Positions 1 to 6,909 are shown, counted from the first letter of the stretch. The stretch is 9,639 bases of DNA from JBKEDH01 sp047975295 (GCA_047975295.1 JBKEDH010000138.1:1-9639), one strand, 5' to 3'. The notes: generated by a model from the sequence alone, not told the origin. A program made the numbers and translations.

Positions 1-47
1 TTAAGATATTAGTTGCACCTGCCCAACAGGGTCGGAGCACAAAGATT

Positions 48-154
<107 letters not shown>

Positions 155-160
155 CTTGGA

Positions 161-197
161 AATCCTCAACAAATCGATTTGTTGAGGATTTTTTTTT
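161..197 (+). terminator. rRNA operon intrinsic terminator
   Basis: A 14-bp perfect inverted repeat (161-174 with 177-190, arms AATCCTCAACAAAT / ATTTGTTGAGGATT) is followed at once by a run of nine T (189-197). It lies just after the 5S gene and is the expected Rho-independent end of the rRNA transcript. Confidence 0.93.
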
Positions 198-235
198 GAC
201 ATGGAACCCGGAAATACGCATCCTCCTTTTTTATT

Positions 236-268
236 TTTGTGTTTAAAGGTACTTTTTGTGTATTTTTG
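236..268 (+). promoter_or_regulatory. Bacteroidota-type promoter for the lipoprotein gene
   Basis: TTTG (236-239), a 21-base spacer and TATTTTTG (261-268) match the Bacteroidota sigma-A pattern TTTG-N(17-23)-TAnnTTTG. Transcription would begin near 275. That leaves a leader of about 45 bases before the ATG at 320 and puts the in-frame ATGs at 239 and 272 upstream of, or at, the start point. A weaker alternative is TTTG 265-268 with CATATTTG 286-293. The site is inferred from sequence only. Confidence 0.55.
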
Positions 269-319
269 GAGATGAAAAAGATTGCCATATTTGTAGTCTT
301 AATTTATTCTATTGACTAT

Positions 320-2749
320 ATGAAGTTTATCCGGTTTTTTTTGCTGACCATTGCAATAATAAGCTGTACCAGCAGTACAAAGGATAGGGATGGACTTATT
401 GATTTTGTTCCTGATAATGTTTCTTTAGTAGTAAAAGTTTCAAATTTTGAAAGTTTTAAAAGTAGTTTGGATAATAATGACTTTTTTAAGCAGTTATCTA
501 AGGAGAGTTCTTATAAAACTGTAGCCAATCCATTAAACAATTTAAAATTTTTAAAGCCAAAAGGAGAAATCCTTATCTGTTTTTCGGAAATTAAAGATAC
601 TATCCATTATTCGGTCATTACAACATATACTAATGATTTATTCTCGCTTACCGATTCGGTATCGGATTACTCAAGTAGAAAGTTAGATAAAGAAACCAAA
701 AATGATATAGTTGAACACAGACTTAGAGGTAAAATGTTTTACAGCACTGTTGTAGATAGTGTGTTTTTTGCGTCTTCATCGAAACAGATTACGAAACATG
801 TTTTTAGTACTATACATACCAATACAAATTTAAAAAGGCTTTACCGTACAGCAAACAACGATAAAACGGTATCTATTTTTATGAATACCAAAAGGGGTGC
901 TATAAAAACCTTGTTTGTTAACGATAGTATCCAACATGAAAAGTTTACAGATATTATCGCGTTGGATGTCGATATCAACCCTAATCAAATATTGTTTAAT
1001 GGTGTAACCAAAGCTACCGATTCTACAAAAAGCTTAGTCAATATTTTTAAAGGAAATGTTCCGCAAGTGAATCAAATTCAAAATGTAACACCATCGAACA
1101 GTGATGGATTTTTAAGTTTTACTTTTAGTGATTTTAATGCTTTACAAAATAACTTATTGGCATACAATAAAACCGATTCTATAATCGATGTTTCTATTTT
1201 TGGCAGTATAAATGAGGTCGGTGTTATTTATCAAGATCAAGATCGAGCAGTAGTTTTAAATGCTATGGATAATATTGCTGTTGAAGATGGGCTAATTGGC
1301 AGTTTGAATGTAAGCGAAACCTTTAGACAAGTTGATATTTACAATTTTAATCGCCCGGAGTTATTTAAACAAACGTTTTATCCTTTTATTATTTTTGATA
1401 AGGCCAACAAATACTGTGTGTTAGACCAATTTTTTGTTTTTTCGAACAATACCGAACTGCTTCAAAGTATTATAACCAACTACCAAAATAAAACTACACT
1501 TGAAGCAACCAAATCTTTTGTAAAGGCGAAAGAGCAATTAAGCGATGCTTCATCAATATTGTCTGTGGGTAGTTCGTCGCTGTTAAAACAAATTATAAGT
1601 AAAAATATTGATAGTTTAAGCTTAGATTTAAGGTTGTACAACACATCGGCCTTGCAATTTATTTACGATACGGATTTTGCACATATAAACGGGATTGTAG
1701 AAAAGAGTAGGTTGCGGGTATCCAAAAGTTCGATTACAGAAGAATTGAACATAAAATTGGATAACGATTTGCTTAATGCACCACAATTGATAGTTAATCA
1801 TCGAACCAAACAAAAAGAAATTGTGGTACAGGATGTAAAGAACAATTTGTATTTAATTTCGAACAAAGGAAAAATACTTTGGAAAAAACGGCTTAATGGG
1901 TCTGTGCTTGGTAATATAAACCAGATGGATATCTATAAAAATGGGAGGTTGCAGCTTGTATTTGCTACACCCCATTATATTTATGTTATTGATAGAAATG
2001 GAAATGATGTTAAGCCTTTTCCGAAGAAATTCAACGATGAAATAACCCAGCCATTAGCTGTTTTCGATTACGATAAAAACAAAAATTATCGTTTTTTGCT
2101 AACACAGGGAAAACAGGTTTTTATGTACGATAAGATGGGTAAAACCGTAAAAGGCTTTACATTTAAAGCAACTGCCGATAATATTGTGAATATTCCCGAG
2201 CATTTTAGAATAGCAGGTAAAGATTATATTGTTTTAAAGACCAAGTCTAAGATTTATATTTTGAATAGACAAGGCCATATTCGGGTAAAACCAAAATTGG
2301 GAGCAAGGTATTCTACCAACCCCGTTTTTAATTATAACAATACTTTTACTACATCGACAAGTACCGGAAATTTGGTATCGATTGCAACAACGGGACATGT
2401 TAATACGCAGAACCTAAATCTGTCCGAAAGCCATACTATAGCCGCCTCAAATAAAACTTTGGTGACTTTAAGTAATAACAAACTATCCATAAAAGGAAAA
2501 ACAATCGAGTTGGATTATGGCAACTATTCCGAACCAAAACTATTTTATATTAATAACAAAATTTATGTTTCGGTAACCGATTTACAGACCCAAAAGGTAT
2601 ATCTGTTCGATAGCCAAACGCAATCCATTCCTAATTTTCCCGTTTATGGCACATCGTCCATAATTTTGGATAATATCGATAAGGATTCCAATTTGGAATT
2701 TGTAACCAAAGGTGAAAACAATTCTATTTTGCTTTATAAGATGAATTGA
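320..2749 (+). CDS. Large lipoprotein: DUF3352-like N-terminal half plus beta-propeller-like C-terminal half
   Basis: This is a predicted 809-residue lipoprotein of unknown function. It begins MKFIRFFLLTIAIISC, a short type II signal peptide with a lipobox ending in Cys16. A lysine and acidic cluster (KDRD, residues 21-24) follows and might bear on surface display, but this is weak. Residues 25-480 start with a 'FVPDNVSLVVKVSNFESF' type opening and recall DUF3352-like proteins. From about residue 487 to the end there are repeated units of the form 'Y-[IV]-x-[DN]-RxG': WKKRL near 520, YVIDRNG near 554, YDKMGK near 602, YILNRQG near 646, NFPVYG near 767, and a final FG-GAP-like DIDKDSNLEFV. This suggests a PQQ/WD40-like propeller. 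The start at 320 is preferred over in-frame ATGs at 239 and 272 because it gives a normal-length lipoprotein signal and lies downstream of the promoter. It is probably first in an operon with the next two genes. No enzyme motif was seen. The reading frame is certain; the domain calls are by resemblance. Confidence 0.88.
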   Translation: MKFIRFFLLTIAIISCTSSTKDRDGLIDFVPDNVSLVVKVSNFESFKSSLDNNDFFKQLSKESSYKTVANPLNNLKFLKPKGEILICFSEIKDTIHYSVITTYTNDLFSLTDSVSDYSSRKLDKETKNDIVEHRLRGKMFYSTVVDSVFFASSSKQITKHVFSTIHTNTNLKRLYRTANNDKTVSIFMNTKRGAIKTLFVNDSIQHEKFTDIIALDVDINPNQILFNGVTKATDSTKSLVNIFKGNVPQVNQIQNVTPSNSDGFLSFTFSDFNALQNNLLAYNKTDSIIDVSIFGSINEVGVIYQDQDRAVVLNAMDNIAVEDGLIGSLNVSETFRQVDIYNFNRPELFKQTFYPFIIFDKANKYCVLDQFFVFSNNTELLQSIITNYQNKTTLEATKSFVKAKEQLSDASSILSVGSSSLLKQIISKNIDSLSLDLRLYNTSALQFIYDTDFAHINGIVEKSRLRVSKSSITEELNIKLDNDLLNAPQLIVNHRTKQKEIVVQDVKNNLYLISNKGKILWKKRLNGSVLGNINQMDIYKNGRLQLVFATPHYIYVIDRNGNDVKPFPKKFNDEITQPLAVFDYDKNKNYRFLLTQGKQVFMYDKMGKTVKGFTFKATADNIVNIPEHFRIAGKDYIVLKTKSKIYILNRQGHIRVKPKLGARYSTNPVFNYNNTFTTSTSTGNLVSIATTGHVNTQNLNLSESHTIAASNKTLVTLSNNKLSIKGKTIELDYGNYSEPKLFYINNKIYVSVTDLQTQKVYLFDSQTQSIPNFPVYGTSSIILDNIDKDSNLEFVTKGENNSILLYKMN

Positions 2750-2823
2750 AAAAAAGAATTTATCGCTTATAAAACAGTAACTTAAAACTCCATTTATTAG
2801 TGTTGTACTCAATTTAAAACTCT

Positions 2824-3870
2824 ATGATTTCACGTAAAAATGTATCCATTTCAAAATTCATTATCCATAAGGTCGGTAATAAATTCAACAGTACAAAAAA
2901 TGCCTTTTCAGAAAAACTGGTCGATTTCGACGAGGCCAGCTACGAGCTTATGCTGCCGTTTTTGCTGCGTCCATTTGCTAATGTGGTACAAAGCTATAGG
3001 TTTAATCACCATGCCGACATCAACCTAAACGAGATAAACAGTTATAGCTCACAGATTTTTAACGATGATGGTGCTTTTTCAGAAGTATCGAAACACATTG
3101 TAACCCATTTGTTCGAGCAGTCCAATTCGGCCAATATAAAGACCGGCGATGTTTTGGTGGCCATGTTCGAAAATGTCGAATTTAACGATATAAGCACCAA
3201 TGCCCTTGGTATTTTTAAAATTGAAAATAAAACCAATTTTTTTCAAACGTATTTAGAAAATAACAGTTACGATGTATTGGTACAAAAAGGGATTAACTCT
3301 AAAAAAGTTGATAAAGGCTGTCTTATTTTAAACCAAACCGATACCGAAGGCCCTATTGTATTTAGCGTGGACAATAACAGCTACGATGCCCAATACTGGA
3401 TAAACCACTTTTTAAATATTAAATACGCCGACGATGCCAACAGCCATACCCAACAATATATTGAATTGTGCAAGGATTTTTCGGAAGAAGTGATAAAACC
3501 CGATTTTGGGCTACAGGAACAAAACAGTTTTTTGGCAAAGACCGTCGATTTTTTTAAGGAAAACGAAGTGGTTAATATAGAGCGTTTTAAAGATGATGTT
3601 TTTGATGAAGACCAAAAAAAACTATTTGATACTTATAAAAAAACTTTTGAAGGTGAGCAGAATTTGGTTATCCGAAATCAGTTTGATGTGTCCGAACGTG
3701 TGGTGAATAAAGAAAAGAAAAAAATTAAAACCGATATAAAGTTGGATACCCACATACAAATAAGGTTGGATATTGATGCACCCGATGCTTCCACCGAATA
3801 TTTGGAGCGCGGTTACGATAACGAAAAGAAAATGCACTATTACAAGGTGTTTTTTAACGCCGAAAGTTAG
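2824..3870 (+). CDS. Nucleoid-associated protein, NdpA/YejK family (PF04245)
   Basis: The 348-residue product resembles the 37-kDa nucleoid-associated protein family (YejK/NdpA). In E. coli the relative sits on the nucleoid; its molecular role is poorly defined. Supporting features are the family-like opening 'SKFIIHKVGNK' (residues 10-20), the 'LLRPFANVV' segment near 47-55, a central beta-strand core with 'ALGIFKIENKTNFF' (about 126-139) and 'KKVDKGCLILN', the 'YWINHFLNIKYADD' stretch near 189-202 comparable to the FxxFLGA region, and a lysine-rich strand before the C-terminus. The length fits the family (about 335-350). There is no signal peptide or membrane span, so it is cytoplasmic. It starts 74 bases after the lipoprotein gene with no clear terminator between, so co-transcription is likely. 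There is no Shine-Dalgarno site, as is common in this phylum. The family call is by recalled similarity. Confidence 0.85.
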   Translation: MISRKNVSISKFIIHKVGNKFNSTKNAFSEKLVDFDEASYELMLPFLLRPFANVVQSYRFNHHADINLNEINSYSSQIFNDDGAFSEVSKHIVTHLFEQSNSANIKTGDVLVAMFENVEFNDISTNALGIFKIENKTNFFQTYLENNSYDVLVQKGINSKKVDKGCLILNQTDTEGPIVFSVDNNSYDAQYWINHFLNIKYADDANSHTQQYIELCKDFSEEVIKPDFGLQEQNSFLAKTVDFFKENEVVNIERFKDDVFDEDQKKLFDTYKKTFEGEQNLVIRNQFDVSERVVNKEKKKIKTDIKLDTHIQIRLDIDAPDASTEYLERGYDNEKKMHYYKVFFNAES

Positions 3871-3902
3871 GGGAGTTCTTCTATTTTTATTACTTTTCCC
3901 GT

Positions 3903-4307
3903 ATGGAAACAACAACCATAAAAAGCAGCAAAGAAACAAAGCCTATTAAGGATAAAAACCTGCCTTTAATTTATTCTTGTTCGGGTTGTAGCAATGTGGC
4001 TCAATTGGCCAACGATATTGCCATACAAGCCAATGCCGATGGTATTGCCGAAATGTCCTGTATAGCAGGGGTTGGTGGTAAAGTAAAGGCCTTGGTTAAA
4101 AAGGCAAAATCCAACAAGTCCATTGTTGTTATAGACGGTTGTCCACTACAATGTGCTAAAGCTTGCTTGAAAGGAATTGATATAGAACCAGATGTACAGA
4201 TAACCCTAACGGACTACAGTTTTAAAAAACAATATCACGCCAAACTTAATTTGGAGGATGAGCAGGCTCTTTACCAGACTATTACCGATAAAATAAAGGT
4301 ATTGTAG
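3903..4307 (+). CDS. DGC-domain putative zinc-binding protein
   Basis: This 134-residue cytoplasmic protein has the hallmarks of the DGC domain family (PF08859), named for its Asp-Gly-Cys motif and thought to bind zinc through conserved cysteines. The sequence shows CSGC at residues 26-29 in the context 'LIYSCSGCSNVAQLAND', Cys53 in 'MSCIAGVGG', and the signature DGCPLQCAKACL at 78-89 with Cys80, Cys84 and Cys88. That makes six cysteines, all in conserved-looking positions, and the family core is complete. The first 18 residues are polar and probably disordered. It starts 32 bases after the NdpA-family gene on the same strand, so it is likely the last gene of that operon. Its biological role is unknown. 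A metal-homeostasis or metallochaperone task is possible, but the sequence gives no partner. The family call is strong. Confidence 0.9.
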   Translation: METTTIKSSKETKPIKDKNLPLIYSCSGCSNVAQLANDIAIQANADGIAEMSCIAGVGGKVKALVKKAKSNKSIVVIDGCPLQCAKACLKGIDIEPDVQITLTDYSFKKQYHAKLNLEDEQALYQTITDKIKVL

Positions 4308-4314
4308 GGAAGTG

Positions 4315-5019
4315 TTAGCTTGTAATAAAGGTTGCTTTGAACAAGTTGCTAAAATGCTTTAAAAGTTTTTGTTTTACTTCGTTCAAATCTACTTTGTCCA
4401 CACCGAGTTCTACATGTAGCGATGTTACGGCCTTACCACGGATACCGCAGGGTATTATATTATCAAAATATCCCAAATTGGTATTTACGTTAAGAGCAAA
4501 ACCGTGCATGGTAACCCAACGGCTGGCACGAACGCCCATAGCACATATTTTACGGGCAAATGGTGTTTCCACATCTATCCATACGCCGGTTTCTCCTTGG
4601 CTGCGTTCGGCTTTTATGCTGTATTCGGCAAGGGTTAGTATAATGGTTTCCTCCAAGAAGCGTAGGTATTTGTGTATGTCGGTAAAAAAATTGTCGAGAT
4701 CTAAAATAGGGTAGCCCACAATTTGTCCGGGACCATGGTAGGTTATATCGCCGCCACGGTTAATTTTATAAAATTTGGCACCTTTTTCGGTAAGTTGCTG
4801 TTCGCTTAAAAGTAAATTCGATATATCGCCGCTTTTGCCCAAGGTATAAACGTGAGGATGTTCAACAAAAAGGAAATGGTTATTGGTTTTTGCAGTGGTA
4901 TTATTTTTTCTGTTTTCAGATTTTACTTCCAAAATACCTTTAAATAAGTTTTCTTGGTAGTCCCAAGTATCTTTATAGTCTTTAAGCCCTAAATCTTGTA
5001 TTGTAATTTTTTTGTTCAT
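4315..5019 (-). CDS. lipB: Octanoyl-[acyl carrier protein]:protein N-octanoyltransferase LipB
   Basis: LipB moves the octanoyl group from octanoyl-ACP to the lipoyl domains of 2-oxoacid dehydrogenases and the glycine cleavage H protein; LipA then inserts sulfur. The 234-residue protein is a full-length cytoplasmic family member. The core motif RGGDITYHGPGQIVGYPI spans residues 88-105. The catalytic lysine is Lys157 in ARKICAMGVR, followed by MHGFALNVN (171-179), and the catalytic cysteine is Cys191 in NIIPCGIRG. Both catalytic residues of the acyl-thioester mechanism are present. The segment at 32-48, rich in Asn, Lys and Thr, is a somewhat longer linker than in E. coli LipB. The start codon lies only 12 bases from the end of a MITE-like element, so its native promoter has been displaced or replaced. 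Its 3' end converges on the DGC gene with 7 bases between. No lipA is in the window. Confidence 0.97.
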   Translation of the reverse strand: MNKKITIQDLGLKDYKDTWDYQENLFKGILEVKSENRKNNTTAKTNNHFLFVEHPHVYTLGKSGDISNLLLSEQQLTEKGAKFYKINRGGDITYHGPGQIVGYPILDLDNFFTDIHKYLRFLEETIILTLAEYSIKAERSQGETGVWIDVETPFARKICAMGVRASRWVTMHGFALNVNTNLGYFDNIIPCGIRGKAVTSLHVELGVDKVDLNEVKQKLLKHFSNLFKATFITS

Positions 5020-5031
5020 GTTTAAAACTTA

Positions 5032-5192
5032 GAGCCTGTTTAAATTTATATCAATTGTTTTTCTATATCTCTTTTTACGCATAATTTCGTTAAAATTTCA
5101 TCAAGTAGCCCAGCTATTATCTTCTATTTTGCCTTATTCTGCATCAAAAATAAACTATACAAAAAGTCTATTATTCAAATTTAAACTGGCTT
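5032..5192. mobile_element. MITE-like element with imperfect terminal inverted repeats
   Basis: The left end GAGCCTGTTTAAATTT (5032-5047) is matched at 14 of 16 positions by the reverse complement of the right end (5177-5192, AAATTTAAACTGGCTT). Each end is flanked outside by TTA (5029-5031 and 5193-5195), which fits a 3-bp target duplication of the TNA kind made by some IS5-group elements. The 161 bp between is too short for a transposase. On the minus strand there is a frame from ATG 5144 to TAA 5046, of 32 codons, broken by TAG at 5126-5124. It reads KIIAGLLDEILTKLCVKRD after the break and might be a decayed transposase tail or chance. The parent element is not identified, and the IS-family link is inference from the ends. 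Confidence 0.55.
5145..5179 (-). promoter_or_regulatory. Candidate outward promoter inside the MITE-like element, towards lipB
   Basis: Read on the minus strand, TTTG (5179-5176), a 23-base spacer and TATTTTTG (5152-5145) match the Bacteroidota promoter pattern. It points at lipB, whose start codon is about 125 bases further on. No equally good site lies closer to lipB; TAAATTTA at 5048-5041 is a one-mismatch -7 box without a -33 partner. Chance matches are not rare in DNA this AT-rich. Confidence 0.35.
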
Positions 5193-5230
5193 TTAACTAT
5201 AATTTTCAGTATTCTTTTTGCTTTCTTATA

Positions 5231-5273
5231 CCTATTTGTAGAGCTTCAATATTATACTTCGTAATAGGCTACA
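5231..5273. other. Imperfect hairpin between yqaE and the MITE-like element
   Basis: TGTAG (5237-5241) can pair with CTACA (5269-5273), and TATTA (5250-5254) with TAATA (5262-5266) around a 7-base loop. Alternatively CCTATT (5231-5236) pairs with AATAGG (5263-5268). It lies downstream of yqaE on the minus strand but no T run follows, so it is not a convincing terminator. Its function is unknown. Confidence 0.25.
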
Positions 5274-5304
5274 AAATGTTACAAAATTACAATATTTTCT
5301 GGTA

Positions 5305-5463
5305 TTAGCGATTAGGGTTATTAAGTATAACCAATGCGGCAATAACGCCGGGTACCCATCCGAAAATCCATAAAATAAATACAATTAGTATAGAACCGCA
5401 GCCTTTGTCCAGTACGGCCAACGGCGGACAAATAATAGATAATAAAACTCTCCAAAAGCCCAT
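5305..5463 (-). CDS. YqaE/Pmp3 family small membrane protein
   Basis: This 52-residue protein starts at ATG 5463-5461 and ends at TAA 5307-5305. Its sequence opens MGFWRVLLSIICPPLAVLDK and continues with GCG (residues 21-23), a hydrophobic stretch (24-35), GWVPGVIAAL (36-45) and the end VILNNPNR. It shows the Pmp3/YqaE (PF01679) pattern: a first membrane helix with the PPLAV motif, a short turn with DKGCG, and a second helix with the GW[IV]PGVI[HA]AL motif. Family members are tiny inner-membrane hairpins; in yeast and plants relatives affect membrane potential and salt tolerance, while the bacterial role is little known. The length is the family norm. A consensus -7 box (TATTTTTG at 5532-5525, minus) lies about 60 bases upstream. 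It is on the same strand as lipB, with the MITE-like element between. Confidence 0.93.
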   Translation of the reverse strand: MGFWRVLLSIICPPLAVLDKGCGSILIVFILWIFGWVPGVIAALVILNNPNR

Positions 5464-5787
5464 TGATGTTGTTTTAATAGATTTATAATTTAAAGAATTA
5501 GACGATATTGTTCCCTTTTGGTTACAAAAATACTATTTATTTTTTACAAGAAATTGTAGTAGCTTAGCAGTATGAAAATCTATAAAGGGTATTTAATAAA
5601 CAGGAGACCGTTACCTATTTAATAGAAATAAAAGTCTGTATGTTTTTAGGCAAATAGAAACCTTTATAGAGGGATTTAATATGGGCAGGGTAATTACTTT
5701 CAACAAAAGGACATGAATGTTGGGTTTTGGTTATTTTGACAGACGTTTTTAAAGCCTAAAAGCATATTTTAATTTAAATTTATTTGT
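5464..5787. other. Gene-free region between yqaE and the LuxR-type regulator
   Basis: I see no gene in these 324 bases on either strand; the longest ATG frames are under 20 codons. The yqaE promoter candidate lies at its left end. A 10-bp perfect inverted repeat, TCTATAAAGG (5579-5588) and CCTTTATAGA (5661-5670), encloses 72 bases, and TATTTAATA occurs twice as a direct repeat (5590-5598, 5616-5624). No consensus promoter is evident for the plus-strand gene at 5788; TATTTTAA at 5765-5772 with TTTTG at 5734-5738 is the nearest but is poorly spaced. Confidence 0.6.
5525..5532 (-). promoter_or_regulatory. Candidate -7 box of the yqaE promoter
   Basis: TATTTTTG on the minus strand (5532 to 5525) is a full match to the Bacteroidota -7 box TAnnTTTG and would give a leader of about 55 bases. 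The -33 partner is poor: a TTG at 5549-5547 stands only 14 bases away. This is inference from sequence. Confidence 0.35.
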
Positions 5788-6837
5788 GTGAAAAAAACTA
5801 TTTATATTGGTTTGTTTTTACTGCCGTTGTTTGTACATGCCCAATACAATTTTAGTGGGCATATAGACAACAAACAGTGGCATGGCGATGTATATCTTTC
5901 TGTTATTGAAGATTACAGGAAAATTTCCGGTATATATTATGAACAGATTGTATCTAAGGCCACTATCGATAGTTTGGGTAATTTTAAGTTTGAGGGAAAC
6001 CAGTTGGAAAACGAGAATAGAATTTACCGCATCCATGTTGATAACTGTTTTGATGGTGCCATGAGCAACAACCATTTTAGTGGGCGTTGCGACGATAGTG
6101 AAGAAATTGTTTTTATAGCCAACAATAGAGACACAGTAGCATTTCCGTTTTCGTTCAATAAGGAAATGTTTTGCGATATACAATCTACCAATCCCAAATC
6201 GGTTGCTTTTATAAAAATAGATTCGCTTAAGGAAGAGATGAAATATGCCTATGCCGAGTTTAGGAGCGAGGCTAACCGAAAGCTTAACAATAAAAAGTGG
6301 TTTAGTACATTTCAATCGTTTGGAGAAAACCTTAATGAGCCTATTGCCGAACTTTATATTTATTCTTTTTTGTCCGATAGGAGCAACGAACTGCACGAGT
6401 ATTATTTAAAAGATCTGGAACAGAATAGCTACTATGATAATTTATTGATACGGCTAAAAGCACATTATCCAAATTCGTCCTACACCAAACAATATGAAAA
6501 CGAATTGGAGTCCGATGAGTTTATTCTTAACAAAACCCAAAGCCATTCCAAATGGAACTATTTTATTTACGTACTTCTAACATTATCTTTAATAGCCAAT
6601 TTTTGGATGTTTAAAAAATATAAAGAAAAGGGAAACAGCGACAACCAAAACATTAAAGAACAGCTTACCAAACAAGAACAGAATATCTTGAACCTTTTAC
6701 TTGAAGATAAGACCAATAAAGAAATAGCCGATTGCCTTTTTATTAGTTTAAGTACAGTAAAAACCCATACCAACAATATTTACAAAAAATTAAATATCCA
6801 ATCCAGGCAAGAAGCTAAAAATTTGTTTTTCAATTAG
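5788..6837 (+). CDS. Membrane-anchored LuxR-type transcriptional regulator with exported sensor domain
   Basis: The 349-residue product begins at GTG with MKKTIYIGLFLLPLFVHAQ, a signal peptide probably cut after Ala18. This start is required because the next in-frame Met is near residue 92. Residues 20-250 would be periplasmic: a beta-rich first part (about 20-125, FSGHIDNKQ...GNFKFEG...IYRIHVD) recalls DUF4369-like domains at the front of Bacteroidota exported proteins, then a helical, charged part to about 250. A single membrane span follows (256-275, NYFIYVLLTLSLIANFWMF) with KKYKEKG on its cytoplasmic side. Residues 292-345 form a LuxR/GerE helix-turn-helix: LTKQEQNILNLLL, NKEIADCLFIS, STVKTHTNNIYKKLNI. 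There is no receiver or kinase domain, so it looks like a one-component sensor-regulator acting at the inner membrane. Ligand and targets are unknown. The DUF1573 gene downstream and the palindrome at 6856 are candidate targets, but this is only inference. Confidence 0.88.
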   Translation: MKKTIYIGLFLLPLFVHAQYNFSGHIDNKQWHGDVYLSVIEDYRKISGIYYEQIVSKATIDSLGNFKFEGNQLENENRIYRIHVDNCFDGAMSNNHFSGRCDDSEEIVFIANNRDTVAFPFSFNKEMFCDIQSTNPKSVAFIKIDSLKEEMKYAYAEFRSEANRKLNNKKWFSTFQSFGENLNEPIAELYIYSFLSDRSNELHEYYLKDLEQNSYYDNLLIRLKAHYPNSSYTKQYENELESDEFILNKTQSHSKWNYFIYVLLTLSLIANFWMFKKYKEKGNSDNQNIKEQLTKQEQNILNLLLEDKTNKEIADCLFISLSTVKTHTNNIYKKLNIQSRQEAKNLFFN

Positions 6838-6876
6838 TTGAAAAAAATCAACCTGGGTACTAGTACCTATTTCAAC
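6837..6876 (+). promoter_or_regulatory. Nested palindrome after the LuxR-type gene: terminator or operator
   Basis: A perfect 12-bp palindrome GGTACTAGTACC (6856-6867) is enclosed by GTTGAAA (6837-6843) and TTTCAAC (6870-6876), which can also pair. A competing small hairpin is GTTGA (6837-6841) with TCAAC (6848-6852). The structure begins on the last bases of the regulator gene. No T run follows the right arm, so simple intrinsic termination is doubtful, and the symmetrical core would suit a dimeric DNA-binding protein. Function is inferred. Confidence 0.4.
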
Positions 6877-6909
6877 CATTAATTATGGTAGTAAGAATTT
6901 GTTTTTAAC

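Noticed and set aside
1..47. A tRNA or 23S fragment before 5S
   Set aside because: There is no tRNA arm pattern and nothing I can recognise as the 23S 3' end; best taken as spacer.
239..319. Upstream in-frame ATGs (239, 272) as the start of the lipoprotein
   Set aside because: They would bury the lipobox cysteine 32 or more residues from the start and lie upstream of or at the predicted transcription start; ATG 320 gives a normal lipoprotein signal.
320..2749. Reading the large lipoprotein as an RNase HII or other nuclease
   Set aside because: I see no acidic catalytic motif of the RNase H fold; the protein is exported and repeat-rich.
3622..3939. 105-codon minus-strand open frame
   Set aside because: It lies over the 3' end of the NdpA-family gene and the start of the DGC gene, both well supported, and the translation looks like no known family.
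5282..5289. TAATTTTG on the minus strand as a lipB promoter
   Set aside because: It matches the -7 box but has no -33 partner at the right distance, and such matches occur by chance in AT-rich DNA.
5818..6396. 192-codon minus-strand open frame
   Set aside because: It is wholly within the LuxR-type regulator gene, whose signal peptide, span and helix-turn-helix are clear on the other strand.
5788..6837. Two-component response regulator
   Set aside because: There is no receiver domain; the helix-turn-helix is joined to a membrane span and an exported domain.
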